From contig JASDFA010000010.1 in NCBI GenBank assembly GCA_035772735.1, forward strand, positions 134,667,001 through 134,731,000: a stretch of 64,000 bases of DNA, given 5' to 3'. Below the pieces are notes generated by a model, which ran no database searches, was not told the origin of the DNA, and saw nothing but the letters and a program-made list of their open reading frames with translations. The DNA is from Datura wrightii. Lineage: Eukaryota > Streptophyta > Magnoliopsida > Solanales > Solanaceae. Of the stretch, positions 22,692 to 35,761 are shown one piece after another (the first letter of the stretch is position 1; each line of letters begins with the position of its first letter). The position numbers and the translations under genes are program-made.

Positions 22692-24904
22692 AACGTCCTA
22701 TCCTAGGGAGTCTACAAGCCGTTTCTATTAGAGTCTTCTTTATACATGTGTTGTGCACCACATTCTCTAAGAAGGAGGCAACGAGACATGATAGTATGGA
22801 TACCCTTTCTTTTTCTCAGATTGTGCTATAGAGTCGAGTTATGCAGGTTTGAGTCCCTAAGCTTTCATTGTCATGTCTGTCTAGAGTAATGTTTGATATA
22901 AGATATACTTTAGCCAGCCATAAGTTAGTTGCAAAAGTAGGAGAGGGTACCAATGAGGGGCCATAGTTGGGGGACAACTAGCCTGAGGGCGAAAGCGAAT
23001 GTCTTTTAATCTCCCCAGTATCCTCCCGAGGAACCGGGAACCTCATAAGGTAATGGATATGCCAGCACTATTCCTAGTTCTTTCTACTCCCTTGGAATGG
23101 GAGGTCAGGACTATAGTATATATATGTAAGTTGGTTTTCCTAAGACTCTTAGAATTAGACAGGGATGATAGTTAATGTTGGGTTACCTGAAATATGCGAA
23201 GGATTATGTGGTTGTAAGGTTTGTACCTCCAGCTTCTAGAGTATGTTGAATTTTGCACCTTAGACCCGTTATAGAATGACAGGGTTATTCCCCACCTCCT
23301 AGCCTTTTCTCAGTATAATAGAGAGCGTAAGTGATGACGCCATGTTGCCTTGAGTAATAGTAAAGAAAGGCTAGATCTGTTGACTCTTGGAAAGGGTTAG
23401 AAAGTGGTTAAGACCCCTAGCGCCTAAATAAGTCACCTAGACCTTCACACTAGTAAATCAGGAGAGCAATTTAGATTGCTAGCATCAGCCAAGTACGTGT
23501 GAGAATCTATAGGCAATGGACTCCCAGCAATAGCAAATTTTAGGTCACAAATAGACTGATCCTACTACAGTATATTGATGGCGGTAGTGAATACCTAGAG
23601 AATTATGACTAAGGCCCCCAGTTTTTCATTAAAGTACAGAGAGGTTATAGGCTGGGAAATGACCCTAGTATAGGTCAGGAGGATATAGGAAGAATAGACT
23701 CGGCTATTAGTATCCTGGCCTGTACGATGCAGGGGACACAAACCCCAGATTCCAGCCCATAGAAGTATGGGGAAGGCACGAGTATCTAGCTCTAGAGGAA
23801 AACGGAATCACCTCCAGGATGTAGCAGGTTGACACATCTTGGAATCTCTGCAGAATGTCAAGAAATAGGCATCGGGCTAAAATTTACAGGATAGTGAGGT
23901 TGTAACCTAGAATACTGAAATATTACCACTAGTTGTGAAGGCAAAGAAGTGATGGTATGGAGACCCCAGCCCAGTGCATCCAGAGATAAGGCCCAGTACA
24001 AGAAGTCACCGGCCTTCAGGATAATAGGGGACAAAGTCTTGAGATCGAGAGGTCAACTCAATGTTCTAAATGTGGCAGGGCCTCATCAGTAGAATTGTAG
24101 CAAGGTATACCATCTCCATTATTCCCTCAACCCGGGTTTGACGAAAATGCGCTATGTTTTAAAAGAGATCTACTAGTGGTACAGGAAGAAAAATGATTTT
24201 ATCGAGTTTGTGGCATAGAGCTCTAGTGGCCAGCAAGGAGAAGCTGGACATCAGGAATCGGGCAGGCAAATTCAGGAAATAGTTGTGCCTGTGTGAAAGT
24301 GGAAATTAGACAATGTGAATACAGTTACAAGGTTACTTCAAACCAGGCGTAAACGTGACCCTATTGGGTCATTGTTGAAAAGCTAATGAGATTAACTTAC
24401 TTCTTATCAGTCAGAATGACGTTTCAGCTAAAGACTACGCTAAACTGAATACTAAAGAAACATTCCAGCTATATGGTGTCTCAATGTTAATCAACTTTTG
24501 ATAAAGGCACACAACTTACATCTAGGTTTAGAAAAGTTGTCAGAACAGATCGGGATGAATGTTAATTTAAGTACGGCTTCTCGTCCCCAAAATAAATAGC
24601 CAAGCAAATCACACGATAAAGACACACGAAGAGATGTTAAGGGTAGCACTGTAGGTCCCCTATATGATGACCTAAAGTAGGTAGGTTAGGGGTAGTTGAA
24701 CCAGGCCTACTACATCTTTCAGATAGGAAAAGTTAAACTTATCAGGAAATATGTACCGGCAGCCCAGGGTCTCCAGAAGTTCTACTCTAAAGTATGGCGT
24801 AGAAGTTAAGGATTAAAGCAATGACAAGGTATTCAAAAAAATTCTCCAAGTGAAGGGAATTTTGAGATCTGATAAAGAGGGCAAGCCCAGCCCTAGAATT
24901 ACTA

Positions 24905-25203
24905 AGCTATACTGGATCCTTCAGAAGATTGTCCAAGTGGCCTATGAGATAGAGTTGCCTTCAAGACTAAGATCTATTCATCAATAATACGCAAGCATGT
25001 CGGAGGCCTTTTCTAAGGATTACCCAGTTGAGTAGTCCTACGAAGAAACTCCAACAACGATATCAGATTGGCAAGTCCATAGGGGCTATTTTGAGAACCA
25101 AAGATGTAGCCTAGTAAAGTCTTATAGAGGAACATAAAGGTAGAAGGAATTTCTTGGGGAGCTGAGGACAACATGAGGTTTAGATATCCTTACTTATTCT
25201 AGA
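24905..25203 (+). pseudogene. Decayed pol C-terminus (copy 2)
   Basis: KIVQVAYEIELPSRLRSIH at about 24925-24985, then, after frame changes, VEGISWGAEDNMRFRYPYLF ending in a stop at about 25203. These match the last part of Tekay/Del pol (normally VAYxLxLPxxLxxVHPVFH and WExExxMxxRYPxLF). Several frameshifts; inactive. Confidence 0.7.
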
Positions 25204-25467
25204 TTGGACCCATATTGAGCAGTTGAGGTAAGATTGATGTTCAATATTTATTTGATTGCTTACACTATCAGTGCTATTCAGTTATTCTCTGGATGTTGTG
25301 AAGCAGTTGTTGATAGCATCCTGTGAGACGCCTATGTTGGATTTCTCTATGTTTCAGGTTTTTGGATAGTCCAGATTATAGAGGAGACTCTGCAAAAATT
25401 TTTCTTGCAACAGTTAAAGGAGTTGAGTCTCTTAAGCCTACGATTACATTTGAGGATGAATGTTCCT

Positions 25468-25479
25468 AAGGGGAGATGA
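25468..25479 (+). other. Polypurine tract before LTR C
   Basis: AAGGGGAGATGA next to TGTTACACCC; one base differs from the tract before LTR B. Confidence 0.85.
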
Positions 25480-28400
25480 TGTTACACCCTGTAAGTTTCC
25501 ATCATTTAACTGATGCGTGCATATGTATGTCGAGTGTTTTAGAGTATGACGCATATGGAAAAGGTCCTAGGAAATGAAAGCACTAGTACGGAGTCGAGCA
25601 AGCAGCAGGTCGGCGCCGGGGCAGGGCATACCAGGCGACGTGCCCATCCCCTGCCACAATGGGAGGCGCATCGTGGACTCTCCCCCACCGCTTCCTATAT
25701 ATATGGGTTTAAGTGAAGTTAAATTCATTCTGATATTTCATCAAACAGACCCACGACCCCTATGATATTCTCTCTCGAGTTTTCTATGACTTTTGGCAAA
25801 ATTACAACGTTAAACTCCGTCAAAATACAAATTCATCTTGGATAATGGGTTTCAAGACTACGAGGAACGTCTCTGCGGAGTTATTTCTTGAAAATTCGCT
25901 CAGTGTACGAGAACCCTACCGGTTAAAGGTTGTCGGAACTACTTCAAAATTAGCCCTAAGTGGCTATAGGCAATAGGTAAGCATTTCTCCCTTCTAAACT
26001 CTTGAGAAATTGTGTCCTCAGCCGAATGAAACGAAGTTGAAGTTATAGTTAACCCGATTGAAAGATATTGCTACTCATCCCACTATTGAAATAACTTTAT
26101 TTTCTCAGCATGAAGGCTACAATTGAGTGGAACTACTGGCTTCAAGTTGGAAACAGCTGGGATGAACAAAAGTCGGCATTCCAGGTATGTTAAGGTTTAT
26201 CCCTTCGGCAAGTTATTCTCGTCATATAGTGATACAACCTATGTTTTTGGAAGTAGATAATGATCTGATTTGTTGTGATTAGCTACTGCCCGTAGATAAT
26301 GATTAGCTATGTTTTGCTTAGCTTGTAAAAGACGTATTGAGAGTATATTGCAGTAATCGTCGTCCGAAAAAAGTATGTTAAGAGTGACTTATGGTAGGAG
26401 CATAATAGAAACTCCTTTGGTCCTCTGTTCACTATATTAGAAAAATTCTAATGCTTTGATGTCCTTCCAAGGCCTCAAAAGCTTAGGGTTAGCCATTGGC
26501 CCGAGTTGGTAAGTTGGACAGCATAAGGCGCAGCCGGGTGATATAACTTTTTAGTTTGGCACCTGTATTGTCAGTAAAGCTCGCACAGGGGCTGTTGGCA
26601 TACCATGAAACCTCTAGGGCCAGAATTTGGATAGGATGGTCTTATCCTAGAGTCAGCGGCACCAGAGTTGCCTGGTGAATTGAGTGACAGTCTGCCATAT
26701 AGTTGGCTACTGTCACTCGACTTAGTGATTGACGTACGGGTCACCCAGGAAATCATCCCAGTTGTACAAGTCAGATAGACCCGTGGATACCCTGGTGGGA
26801 GACCTTATTAGTAGTTGGATGTGGGGGAAACACCACAGCCTGATTTTATAGACACCCAGGTACAGGTTGCCGCGAGTGGCTAGGTCCCGATATACCTGCC
26901 TACGAGGCTATGAATCTCCCAGAGAAGTCGTATGAAATCTGAACAAACAATTTAATGTCTAAGGGACTAGAACCATAGTAGTATAGTATTACATTCAGGA
27001 TAAGAATTATAGTAAGCTTCCTATGAAGGGTTAGGGCTGACTGCTCAGCAGCATATCCGATTAGTAGCATCCCTACAGTTGTTTCAAGTGAGGGAACTAA
27101 ATTGTTGGTTGCCTGCGACCTTACTGTTTACTTATGAGCTACCATTGTCCTAGCATGACATTCAGAGTATCGTTTAAACCACTGGACCTCACCCTAGTCT
27201 GTGCGAGCTATAGAGATTATATTCAGCTACAGGAGTCCAGACAACTCATATTTAGTTACAGGAGCCCAGACGACTAATATTCAGTTACAGCATCCTGGGC
27301 AGTTCATATTCAGTTATAGGAACTTAGACGACTCATATTCAGCTACAGGAGCTAGGTAGCTCATATTCAGTTACAAGAGCCCAGATGGCTCATATTCAGT
27401 TACAGGAGCGCAGACAGCTCAGATACAGTTATAGGAGCCCAGACGGCTCAAACACAGCTACAGGAGCCCAGAAGGCTCAACACAACGACAGGAGCCCAGA
27501 TGGCTCAGACCCAGTTGTAGAAGCCTATCATTCTCGGATACGGCTTTAAAGATCGAGTATACCTTAGTTACAGCATGCCTTTGGGCCTGTAATAGTTCTG
27601 ATAAGGAGAGTGTGTATTTCTTGTACTTTTTAGGGCTTATGGAGGCCCAGGTAGGTTATTACTGTGTTTCTTGTACCTTCCCGGCTTATGAGGGTCAGGT
27701 TAGGTTCTTGTTCGTATGCTTGCCTGCTAGCTATAACTTGTGAATGTATAGTCGTACATCTCCAAGTCATATACATGTAGTGGCTTATTAGATGCGGGTT
27801 ATGGATAAGAAATCTTACAGGTTAACTTCTACCTCTTCTTGCAATTCACTTTCAGTTCTTTATCAACTTTTATTAATACTTTACATATTTGGTACATATT
27901 GTATTGACGCTCAACTATGGGGCACTGCATACTTGCCTGCAGGTTTAGATAGATAGATCGCTTAACAGCTATTCAGAGTTAGCAAATTGGCCAGCTCCTT
28001 TCATTCAGAGTTTCCAGGTTGTAAAGGTTTGTCTATCTTTTATCTATAAGAATTTGGGTAGGCCGGGGGCCCTGTCCCGACCAATATTTTCATTCTTAGA
28101 GGCTTGCAGACTACAGTCTTCAGTTACTTGTCCGTGTTGGCCGTATAGGTCCTATATATGTTTGGTTCTGTATGTTGGTCATGTGAGGACTGGTATAGCT
28201 TTCAGTTAGTAGCTTTGTTGGCTGTAGTGTTTGTATAACTACCTGTTTTTCATTCTATTATAACTAGACAAAATGGTGGTCTTGTCGGCCCGCATAGGAT
28301 CCCTTTTATTATTGTGTTGGATGGGCTAGCTGTTTTCTTTTACAGTTGTTGTATGGCCTTGTCGGCCCGAGGCTATGTTTAGCCGAAAAATAGCAATTTA

Positions 28401-28515
28401 TTTTCATAATTTTGAGTCGCTGGTAGGCACTAGAGGTGCATATTCCCAAATAGGTCAGCCCATATCCCAATGTGGCATTAGGTACCAGTCATGCCTCCTA
28501 AGGTGGGGCGTGATA
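25480..28515 (+). mobile_element. LTR C (3' LTR of the tandem)
   Basis: 3036 bases from TGTTACACCC to GGGGCGTGATA, the final CA changed to TA. It is the full-length version in this window, with the minisatellite at 27217-27550 and a TATATATA run near 25697. The following TCTTC matches CCTTC before LTR A. Short frames are spurious. Confidence 0.88.
27217..27550 (+). repeat. 29-bp minisatellite in LTR C
   Basis: About 12 units, same consensus and order of variant types as at 5648-5980, so the array predates the split of LTR A and LTR C. Confidence 0.9.
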
Positions 28516-28763
28516 TCTTCTAACCTGGGTAATTCATTCATCCAACCACAATTCATCCTATGAATCATGACATGATCCCAGGAGTCGTACCTTAACTCGT
28601 TGTAACTGAACTCCTCCTACAAATTCAAACCATGATACTTCCTACGAGTCATACCTTCTCTTAATGACTTGTACCACGAGTCATCTTTTGAAAAGTTTTC
28701 CTTCTTTTCTGCTGAACACATACTAATCTTAGGTGTAGTCTTAGGAACCTTCGGGGTATTACA
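28516..28763 (-). mobile_element. Solo LTR Z, part 2
   Basis: On the minus strand this is the start of Z (TGTAATACCCCGAAGG). It holds more ACGAGTCAT/ATGACTTGT motifs, continuing the cluster at 3467-3860. Confidence 0.7.
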
Positions 28764-29273
28764 TGTTTTCAGACTATCATTGTACTAGAATGATTTACTT
28801 TTTCTACATACTCAATACATTCAATGTACTGACCGCATCCTCTATGCTATATCATTTCATGGTGTAGATCCAGGTACTCAGACTCAGCCTACAGTTAGAA
28901 ATATTCTGGACTTGATCAGCTAGCAGGGGCGAGTCCTCATCTATTTAGGACTAGAGTTATCTATTTTATTTTAGTTCTTTTACCTCGTTTTAGTTTCAGA
29001 CTTTGGAGTTAGCTGTGAACTTGTTCCAGTAACTCATCAGTTAATAGAAGCTTTCAAACATGGAGTTAGCATGTTTAGCTTTTTGACTTAGTGTTTACAT
29101 TATCAGATTATCTTATTATCCGTAAGGGAATATCTTATATTTTAGTTATCTTCCGCTCAGTTTTTCTTATAAGTTATATTGTGCTAGTAATATGCTATGC
29201 CATGGGTTAGCTTGGAGCCATTCGTGGTTCTAGGTCCTGTGTCTTGATTCGGGTCCATGCTCGGGTCTTAAAA
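28764..29273 (+). mobile_element. LTR X, right part
   Basis: Aligns to the reverse complement of 1654-2120 (CAATGTACTGACCGCAT, TATCATTTCATGG, GGAGCCATTCGTGGTT). It ends near 29273 where Z has its GTGACA terminus. No primer site follows, so X is a 3' or solo LTR inserted in E4; its left end is outside the window. Confidence 0.65.
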
Positions 29274-29329
29274 TCTTTCGAGGAAGTCTGAGTACCTATT
29301 AGATAATACTTTTGTTCATACCTTCTTGC

Positions 29330-29595
29330 GAAATTTGTGTCAAATCGCATGGGTGGGATTCTGGCCTCTGTTGAGCAACTTTGTGTCGTAGATCTTGACC
29401 AGTGGAATACAGGTGCAGCACAGGAATAAGGAGTGAGCTTCAAGATCACTGCCTCAAACCTATATTACACTTATGAGCCACAGATCCCTATCTGCGAAAT
29501 GTTGTGAGTGTCAAAGAGCAGTGCTACTGTTTTGCACTTGCGGACTGCAGGTCCCCACCTACAAAATGCAGGTGTAGCGTAAGTGTTGCTAGTGA
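29330..29595 (+). promoter_or_regulatory. LTR-like module upstream of E4 ORF3
   Basis: Motifs such as CTGCGAAAT, AGCAGTGCTAC and TGCAGGTGTAGCG resemble motifs of this element's own LTR (46030-46240: CTGCGAAAT, AACAGTGCTAA, TGCAGGTGCCGCA). The resemblance is at motif level, less tight than in E1-E3. A regulatory role is inference. Confidence 0.4.
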
Positions 29596-29743
29596 TTTTT
29601 AGTGCTGAGTTATTTTGTAGCAATCTGATTTCCTTCTTTTTCTTTCCTTAACTTAGCTTAGATGTTGTCTTCTATTTTCCTTAACAAAAAATACAAAATG
29701 AGTTTGGGTCTTGTGTGTGGCACTCACATTGTCTTGCAGGAAA

Positions 29744-31188
29744 ATGTCTTCTTCTAGGTGACAGGACAAAGGGAAGGCCCAAGCATCCTCTAAAAGCAAG
29801 GGAAAAGGCAAAGCAAAGGAAGCTCAGGTCCCTACTAAAAACTGAGATGCCATTTGGTTTTGTGTAGATCTAATGAAGGACAACTACATCAAGTATGAGG
29901 ACCGACCTTTGAATCTAGAAAATTGCTTCAATCTAGTAGGGCTGGGGCAAGACTTCCCTAAAATCAACAAGCAATTCGATGAGTGATAGTGGCACCCATT
30001 CTTGGATTCTCTAAATGGTTACTACCCCAACCAAGCGGTAGAGTTCTATGCCTTATATTAAGCGATCTAAGACTCGATGAAACACCATAGGAAGGTGGAT
30101 GAGTTCCAAAATCTTCCATCAGTCAGGGACCGTGGAGTACAGGTAGATATTATCCCAGATGCAATAAACTCTATCTATTGGGATGATGAAATTGAACCAA
30201 GGACTGAGTTCGCAGAAAAGGTGGCAATTAAGGCCGATCAATGTTTATGGGTGACTCAGACTATTGCAGATGGGCAACCATTGTGGGCCACCATGAGGGG
30301 AGAGATTCTGAGGCAAGACCCCCAATTCGAAGCCAAACTGTGGCTTGACTTGGTGTGCTGTCACCTCATGCCCTCTAAGAATGACCAGCGGATTAATATT
30401 AAAGCTACCATCTTGATCAAACGCATCATGTCTAGAGTGCATGTAAGCTTTAGAGAGATAGTTGCCACACAATTCAAAAGAAAAGCCAAGAAGCGAGGTC
30501 TCTCCATGCCCTTCGTCGTTCTCTTCAGCTAGCTATATGCTAGAGTAGGGGTCCCATACTTTCCGAATGAATGGTCTTGCTCCGCTATTGAGGTGATTGA
30601 TATTGACAAAGAGAGGGATGCATATGCTCTTAAAAGAAAGCAGAAGAGACTACAAACCTAGGATTACCCAAAAGACTACATATCCCATGAATTTGACGAG
30701 GTTCCATTGGCCCTCGACCTCAATGATCCTATTCTCGCAATGTTGGGACATGCTTCGGCGGAAGTTCCGCATCAGGAGTTGTCGCCACCACCTTTATTTT
30801 TCATGCTAAACGGGTTTCAAAATTTATCCAAGATGACCCACTCTTATGAAACCAACTAAAGAAATTGGCCATGAGTATGCAAGCCCTCATACAGAAGTTG
30901 ATGAACAGTGCAATGAAGGATGTTTTTGATAGCTTAAATAAGTTGTGCTCTCGAGTTGATGTGGTTGAGGGAGAAGTCTCCTCTCTCTGGGTTGATGTGA
31001 GAGAATTGAGAAGCAGGGCACCATTAGATGATCCTGACGTAAGCTTCTTAGATAAATCCATGGCTGCCCAACACACATCCCGAGGCCCTATTGATGACTT
31101 ACTTATAGGCTTAGGGGAGGACGATGAGGATGAGCATGGAGATGGTAGTGGTAAGGATGAGGCGGCTGATGATGATGGCGAGGAATAG
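29744..31188 (+). pseudogene. E4 ORF3, broken
   Basis: ATG at 29744 lies four bases after CTTGCAG, a good splice acceptor. The N-terminus (MSSSR, stop, QDKGKAQASSKSKGKGKAKE) parallels E1 and E2 ORF3. The middle keeps AVEFYALY, then EAKLWLDLVCCHLMP and KRIMSRVHVSFREIVA. The last part (from 30865, another frame) is a likely coiled coil (NKLCSRVDVVEGEVSSLWVD) followed by an acidic tail ending DDDGEE. Several stops and a frameshift. Same family as the other ORF3s but distant; function unknown. Confidence 0.65.
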
Positions 31189-31817
31189 CTGGTTTAGGGA
31201 GTTCTTACCCCTCATTTTTCTTTTTTGTACATTAGGGACAAGTATAATTTTTAGTTGTGGGTGGAGAGTGCTCTTTTTCAATTGGTCATTTTGTTTTCAT
31301 TCGATTGTTGACTCGTTGCCCTTGTTGGGCTTGCTTTTGATGTTTTTAAGTATTTTTTGTAGTTGCTTAGATGAGTGAATATGCTCATCCTGTTTTGAAT
31401 TAATTAAATTATTGGGCTGTTTTTCTTTCTTTAATGAGATGAGTTTCCATTGACGGGTTGGTCTTACATTGCAATTAATTCTTGACCCATGCTTTGCATA
31501 TCGCCTTTGTAAATAATAGATAGTAATAAACTCCAAGAATTTTTTTTATACCAAGGTTTTTTCCCAAGGAGAAAATTTTGTTTTTCTTTTTTGTATGTTG
31601 AATCGAATGACGTGTCCCTATGATATATTGAGAGACAACTTTCTTAAGGGAAAATGTCGTGTCTTAGAGTCAATGTTGCACTTACTTTGAATAGTCCCAC
31701 CAAAAATTTTTAGGGGGCGCATGAATTTGAAAAGAGCATTCTCTTGTCATAAGTTATACATTCTTTATTTGGATTTTTGATTTGCAAAGCGAGTGTGTAA
31801 AACTCAAAATAGCTTGT

Positions 31818-33319
31818 TGATCTTGCGCAAAATTTCATGCCCAAGTGATACTCACATACTTCATTTCTGCTTGTTTATCTATTTTTATGTGTGCATTCTC
31901 ATGTGTTTTTTAATGTAAATGTGAATTGATACTAACCGACATGATTAGTGTTGTTTTGCAGTAAGAAGAAATTTTTGGAAGCTAATCTACAAGTTGGTGA
32001 AGTGTGGGAATGGAATCGGAAGCGAGAAGTGGAAGTTGACAAGGGAAATTGACCAAAATAGGGGCTCTGCGATGGCTCTGTGTCACACTACCGTCGCGGA
32101 GGCATTCTTCTTGGGAGGATAAATTGTGTCAAATTCTAGTGGAGGTGCGCGTTACCTCCATGTCATGGAGGCAGTGCTCTGCGATGCACTCCGTGTCACG
32201 CTGAGGGTAATTACCGGAACCTCAAGTTCCAGTGAAGGTGCGCGATAGCACCGTGGCACGGAGGCAATGCTCCGCGATACATGCCGTGCCACGCTGAGGT
32301 GCATTTACCTGGGAGCCGAGTTCCAGTGGGGGTCCGCGATAGCACCGTGGAACGGAGGCAGTGCTCCGCGATACACTCCGTAACACGTTGCTTGTTATTT
32401 CAGGAAAAATTACCACTAGTATAAATAGCACACTTAGGTTTTATTTTAAACATTCTGACATTTTTGGAGAAAGAACGTGGTTAGCAGGCAGTTGACAGGA
32501 AGAATTTATAGGGTTAATTCGCTTCCTTTTTCTCTTTAATTTCAATTGCTTGTATGAATTCTACTTGTTTGAAGATGTTTAATCCACAAATGAGTGGCTA
32601 ATTCATCTCTTGCTGAGGTTAAGGATAATTGTAGAGGAATGTAATTACTAATCATTTCAGTTTTCATCTTCTCTATAATGGTTGTTCTATCAATTCTTGT
32701 TTTTACTACGTTAATGTTTGGCCAATGTTAATGTATATCTTAGAATTCCAATTTTGATTCTGAAAGGGAAATTAATTTGATAGATGTGAATTGGTGGGAT
32801 ATGATCTTTTCTTAGTTGGGAAAATTGAGAGAAGATTTACGTTCAGAATAGAAATATATCTGAAAGTCGTATTAGTCATTTATGGAATTTGTTATGTATG
32901 GCTAGAGCATAGGGTTCTTACATCACAGAAATGTGTAATGTAGGATGATGATTCGTTAATTGGATAGGAGTCGAAAGATCAAATCCATAGGCGATTAATT
33001 CCTGACTAACAACCTAAGAGAAGATTGACTGATTCTAATTAATAAATTACATCCCTGCATGCTTGCCTTAACCTCAGCTTGTTCATTGCTATTGTTCAGA
33101 CTTTAAATTACAATCTTTACTTACGTTCTTATTAACTACTAATATTGACACATAAGACATTATTTGTTTGGTTGTCTACCTTCAAAGCGATATCATTCAC
33201 TAACAATTAGGATAATTACTACTGTAATTCAGTCCCTGTGGTATCGATACTTGGCTTGAAATAAAGCCACTTTACTACTTGTATGACCAGGTGCACTTGC
33301 GTGTAGTTTGGTCCGAACA
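31818..33319 (+). repeat. E2 5' LTR
   Basis: TGATCTTGCGC start, GTCCGAACA end, 1502 bases. U3 at 32055-32400 has four tandem degenerate copies (period near 93 bases) of the CCGTGNCACGGAGGCAGTG palindromic module, then TATAAATA at 32420. Confidence 0.93.
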
Positions 33320-33325
33320 AGTTTT

Positions 33326-33343
33326 TGGCGTTGTTGCCGGGGA
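33326..33343 (+). other. Primer binding site, tRNA-Asp (2 changes)
   Basis: TGGCGTTGTTGCCGGGGA: matches the E1 site except CC to TT at positions 6-7, both transitions. Confidence 0.88.
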
Positions 33344-33451
33344 CTGGAAATTGGTAAATTAATTTTCTTAGTGTTAGTTTAAAAGTTCAATATAAGTGTT
33401 GACAACTTGATCTTAGCCTTTCTCTTGCAGGTACTGATATTTTCTTAAACG

Positions 33452-34930
33452 CTGGCAAGAGACAAGGAGTTGGTGGATTCATTTATAGAGCCAGAGAGAC
33501 AATTTCATCGCTAAAGAAGGGAAGCTGTAGAGAAGAAGCTGCAGTTGCTAAGACAGGCAATTCTGGAGCAGCAACAGAATCCACCAATTGTAAGGGCAGT
33601 TTTAGTGCCCAAAGAGATGGCAGCAAGACCGATCCGCGAAGTGGAAATCCCACATGCAAATAATGTAACATCCAGTATTCGCAGACCACAGCCAGGAGGG
33701 AGGTTCGAGCTTAAGCAGAATATGGTGCAGTTGTTGCACACCAGCGGGCAATTTATAGGTCTCCCTCATGAAGATCCACAACAACATCTCCAAAAATTTT
33801 TGGAGATAAGTGACACCTATATCCCCGCTGGAGTATCATCCGACTATGTGAGGCTTACATTATTCCCGTTCTCACTGTTAGGGGAAGCAAAGAGGTGGTT
33901 GAAAGCTGAACCACCTAACTCTATCACTACTTGCGATGATCTCGCAAAGAAGTTTTTGATACAATTCTTTCCATCAGGGAAGACAACCAGACTTAGAAGT
34001 CAGATTCTAAGTTTCAAACAGAGAGAGGGCGAGAATTTGTATCAGGCTTGGGAGCGGTTCAAGTCAATGTTAAGGGATTGTCCTCATCATCACCAGTCTA
34101 ATGATGTGTTGGTGCATACATTCATTGAGGGTTTAGAACAACATACTAAGATTCTGTTAGATTCAGCAGCCGGTGGGCAGGCATTGGAGAAGACCTATGA
34201 GGAGCTTTACACTTTGTTAAATCGTATTTCACAGGGAAATCTGAAATGGAATGCTGATTCAACTCGAGGAGGAACAAGGAAAGATGCAGGAGTCTTTGAG
34301 GTGGATGGTTTTACAGCTATTGTTGCACAGATAGCTGCATTGCAAAATCAACTCAACACCCACTTCAGCAGTATGAGCTTGAGCCAGGCACAAGCCCCAG
34401 TAAATGCAGTTCATTAGGTATGGTGTGAAGTATGTGGAAGTAGTGAACACTCAGCTGAGTGTTGTGGTGCAAATCAAGACTCGGTAAATTTTGTTGGGAA
34501 CGTCCAGAGGAACAATAATCAACAGTATGGCAATAGTTACAACCCAAATTGGAGGAATCATCCGAATTTTTCTTGGGGGAGTACTAGTCATCAAGGATAG
34601 AGTTTAAATCAGGGCGTGCAGAGAAATCAAGGGGGGCATCAAAATTTTCAGTCTCAATATAGAGGAAACAATGCACCTCCTCCACCACCCAGCAACATTG
34701 AGGATATGTTCAAAACCATAATAGCTAACCAAATGAAGATGCAGGCTGATTATGTGAAATTAGCGGCTGACATGAAAAATTAGCAGTTAGCTACAAAGAC
34801 ATTGGAGTATCAGTTTGGACAGTTAGCGGGAGCTCAAAACACCAGACCTAGGGGAGGATTACCAAGAGATATTGACCCAAATCCCAAGCAGGTCAATACA
34901 GTTACAACCAGGAGTGGAATTCAACTCAAT
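33452..34930 (+). pseudogene. gag: E2 gag, broken
   Basis: Collinear with E1 gag: PFSLLGEAKRWLKAEPP, FFPSGKTTRLRSQ, EGENLYQAWERFK and the zinc knuckle CEVCGSSEHSAECC near 34429-34470. As in E1 the conserved N-terminus begins at CTG (33452) with a stop (TAA, 33446) just upstream and no ATG. In-frame stops occur near 33509, at 34415, and near 34598 and 34782. At the last three E1 has glutamine codons. The frame is otherwise continuous. Confidence 0.88.
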
Positions 34931-35761
34931 GAGGTGGAACCAGAAAGACCACCTCAGCAATCTGGAGCAACGGAGAAAGATGGAGAACATGATGATGTGA
35001 GGGGGAAGGAAAAGGCAGCCGGGATAGAAAGACCACCACCACCGTTTCCTCAGAGATTAAAAAAGCACAAGGAGGAAGCTTGCTTCAAGAAATTCATGGA
35101 AGTGTTGAAACAGGTACATATTAACTTACCTTTGGTTGATGTTTTGCAGGGAGTGCCGAAATATGCCAAGTACATCAAGGACATTGTAGAAAACAAAAGT
35201 AGATTAACAGAGTACGCTACAGTGGCGCTGACTGAGGAGTGCACTTCCCAAATACAGAACATATTGCCGGCAAAGCTCAAGGATCCTAGGAGCTTTACTT
35301 TTTAGATTACAATTGGGCAATCTATTCAAGCTCGCGGATTATGTGATTTGGGAGCAAGAATAAACTTGATGCCGACATCGGTGTTCAAGAAGTTGGGGTT
35401 GGGCAACCTTAGACCAACTACTGTGATCTTGCAGTTAGCTGACCGTTCATTGGCCAGACCTGATGGTATTATGGAGGATGTGCTAGTGCAAGTGGGCTCC
35501 CTCATTTTCCCGGTGGATTTTATAATCTTGGATTTCGAGCCGAATGCAGAAGTCCCATTTATTTTGGGACGTCCTTTCTTGGCAACCGGACGAGATTTGA
35601 TTGATGTGGCTGCTGGGCAGCTAACCATGTGAGCACATGACAAAGTAGAGGTATTTGATGTGTATAAGGCCATGAAGCTACCGGCCATTTATGAGGAGCT
35701 ATCAGCAATCAGTGTTCTAAATCAGGAGTCGACTCTTCAGATTGTCGACTCATAGGACCCA
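34931..35761 (+). pseudogene. E2 protease region, broken
   Basis: PPPPFPQRLKKHKEEACF linker, LPLVDVLQGVPKYAKYIKDI, then the retropepsin-like LCDLGARINLMP (a serine of the usual DLGAS is arginine here) and ILGRPFLATG. Stops at 35303 (TAG), 35630 (TGA) and 35753 (TAG) stand where E1 has CAG, CGA and CAA. The DLGAR change would probably impair the active site even without the stops. Confidence 0.83.

Larger units (their letters stand above)
22676..25479 (+). mobile_element. Internal region 2 of the tandem
   Basis: Same 2.8-kb layout as internal region 1, complete from primer site to purine tract. No long frame; the only protein trace is the pol end at 24905-25203. As it stands it could only move with proteins supplied by another element. 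Confidence 0.82.
29274..31817 (+). mobile_element. E4 part 1: 3' internal region of another Athila-type element
   Basis: Holds a noncoding stretch (29274-29743), ORF3 (29744-31188) and the start of the tail, where TCCCTATGATATATTG and CTTAAGGGAA near 31615-31652 match the tail structure of E1 and E2. It is interrupted by E2 at 31818; the bases CTTGT are repeated after E2. Gag and pol of this element are not in the window. Confidence 0.75.
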
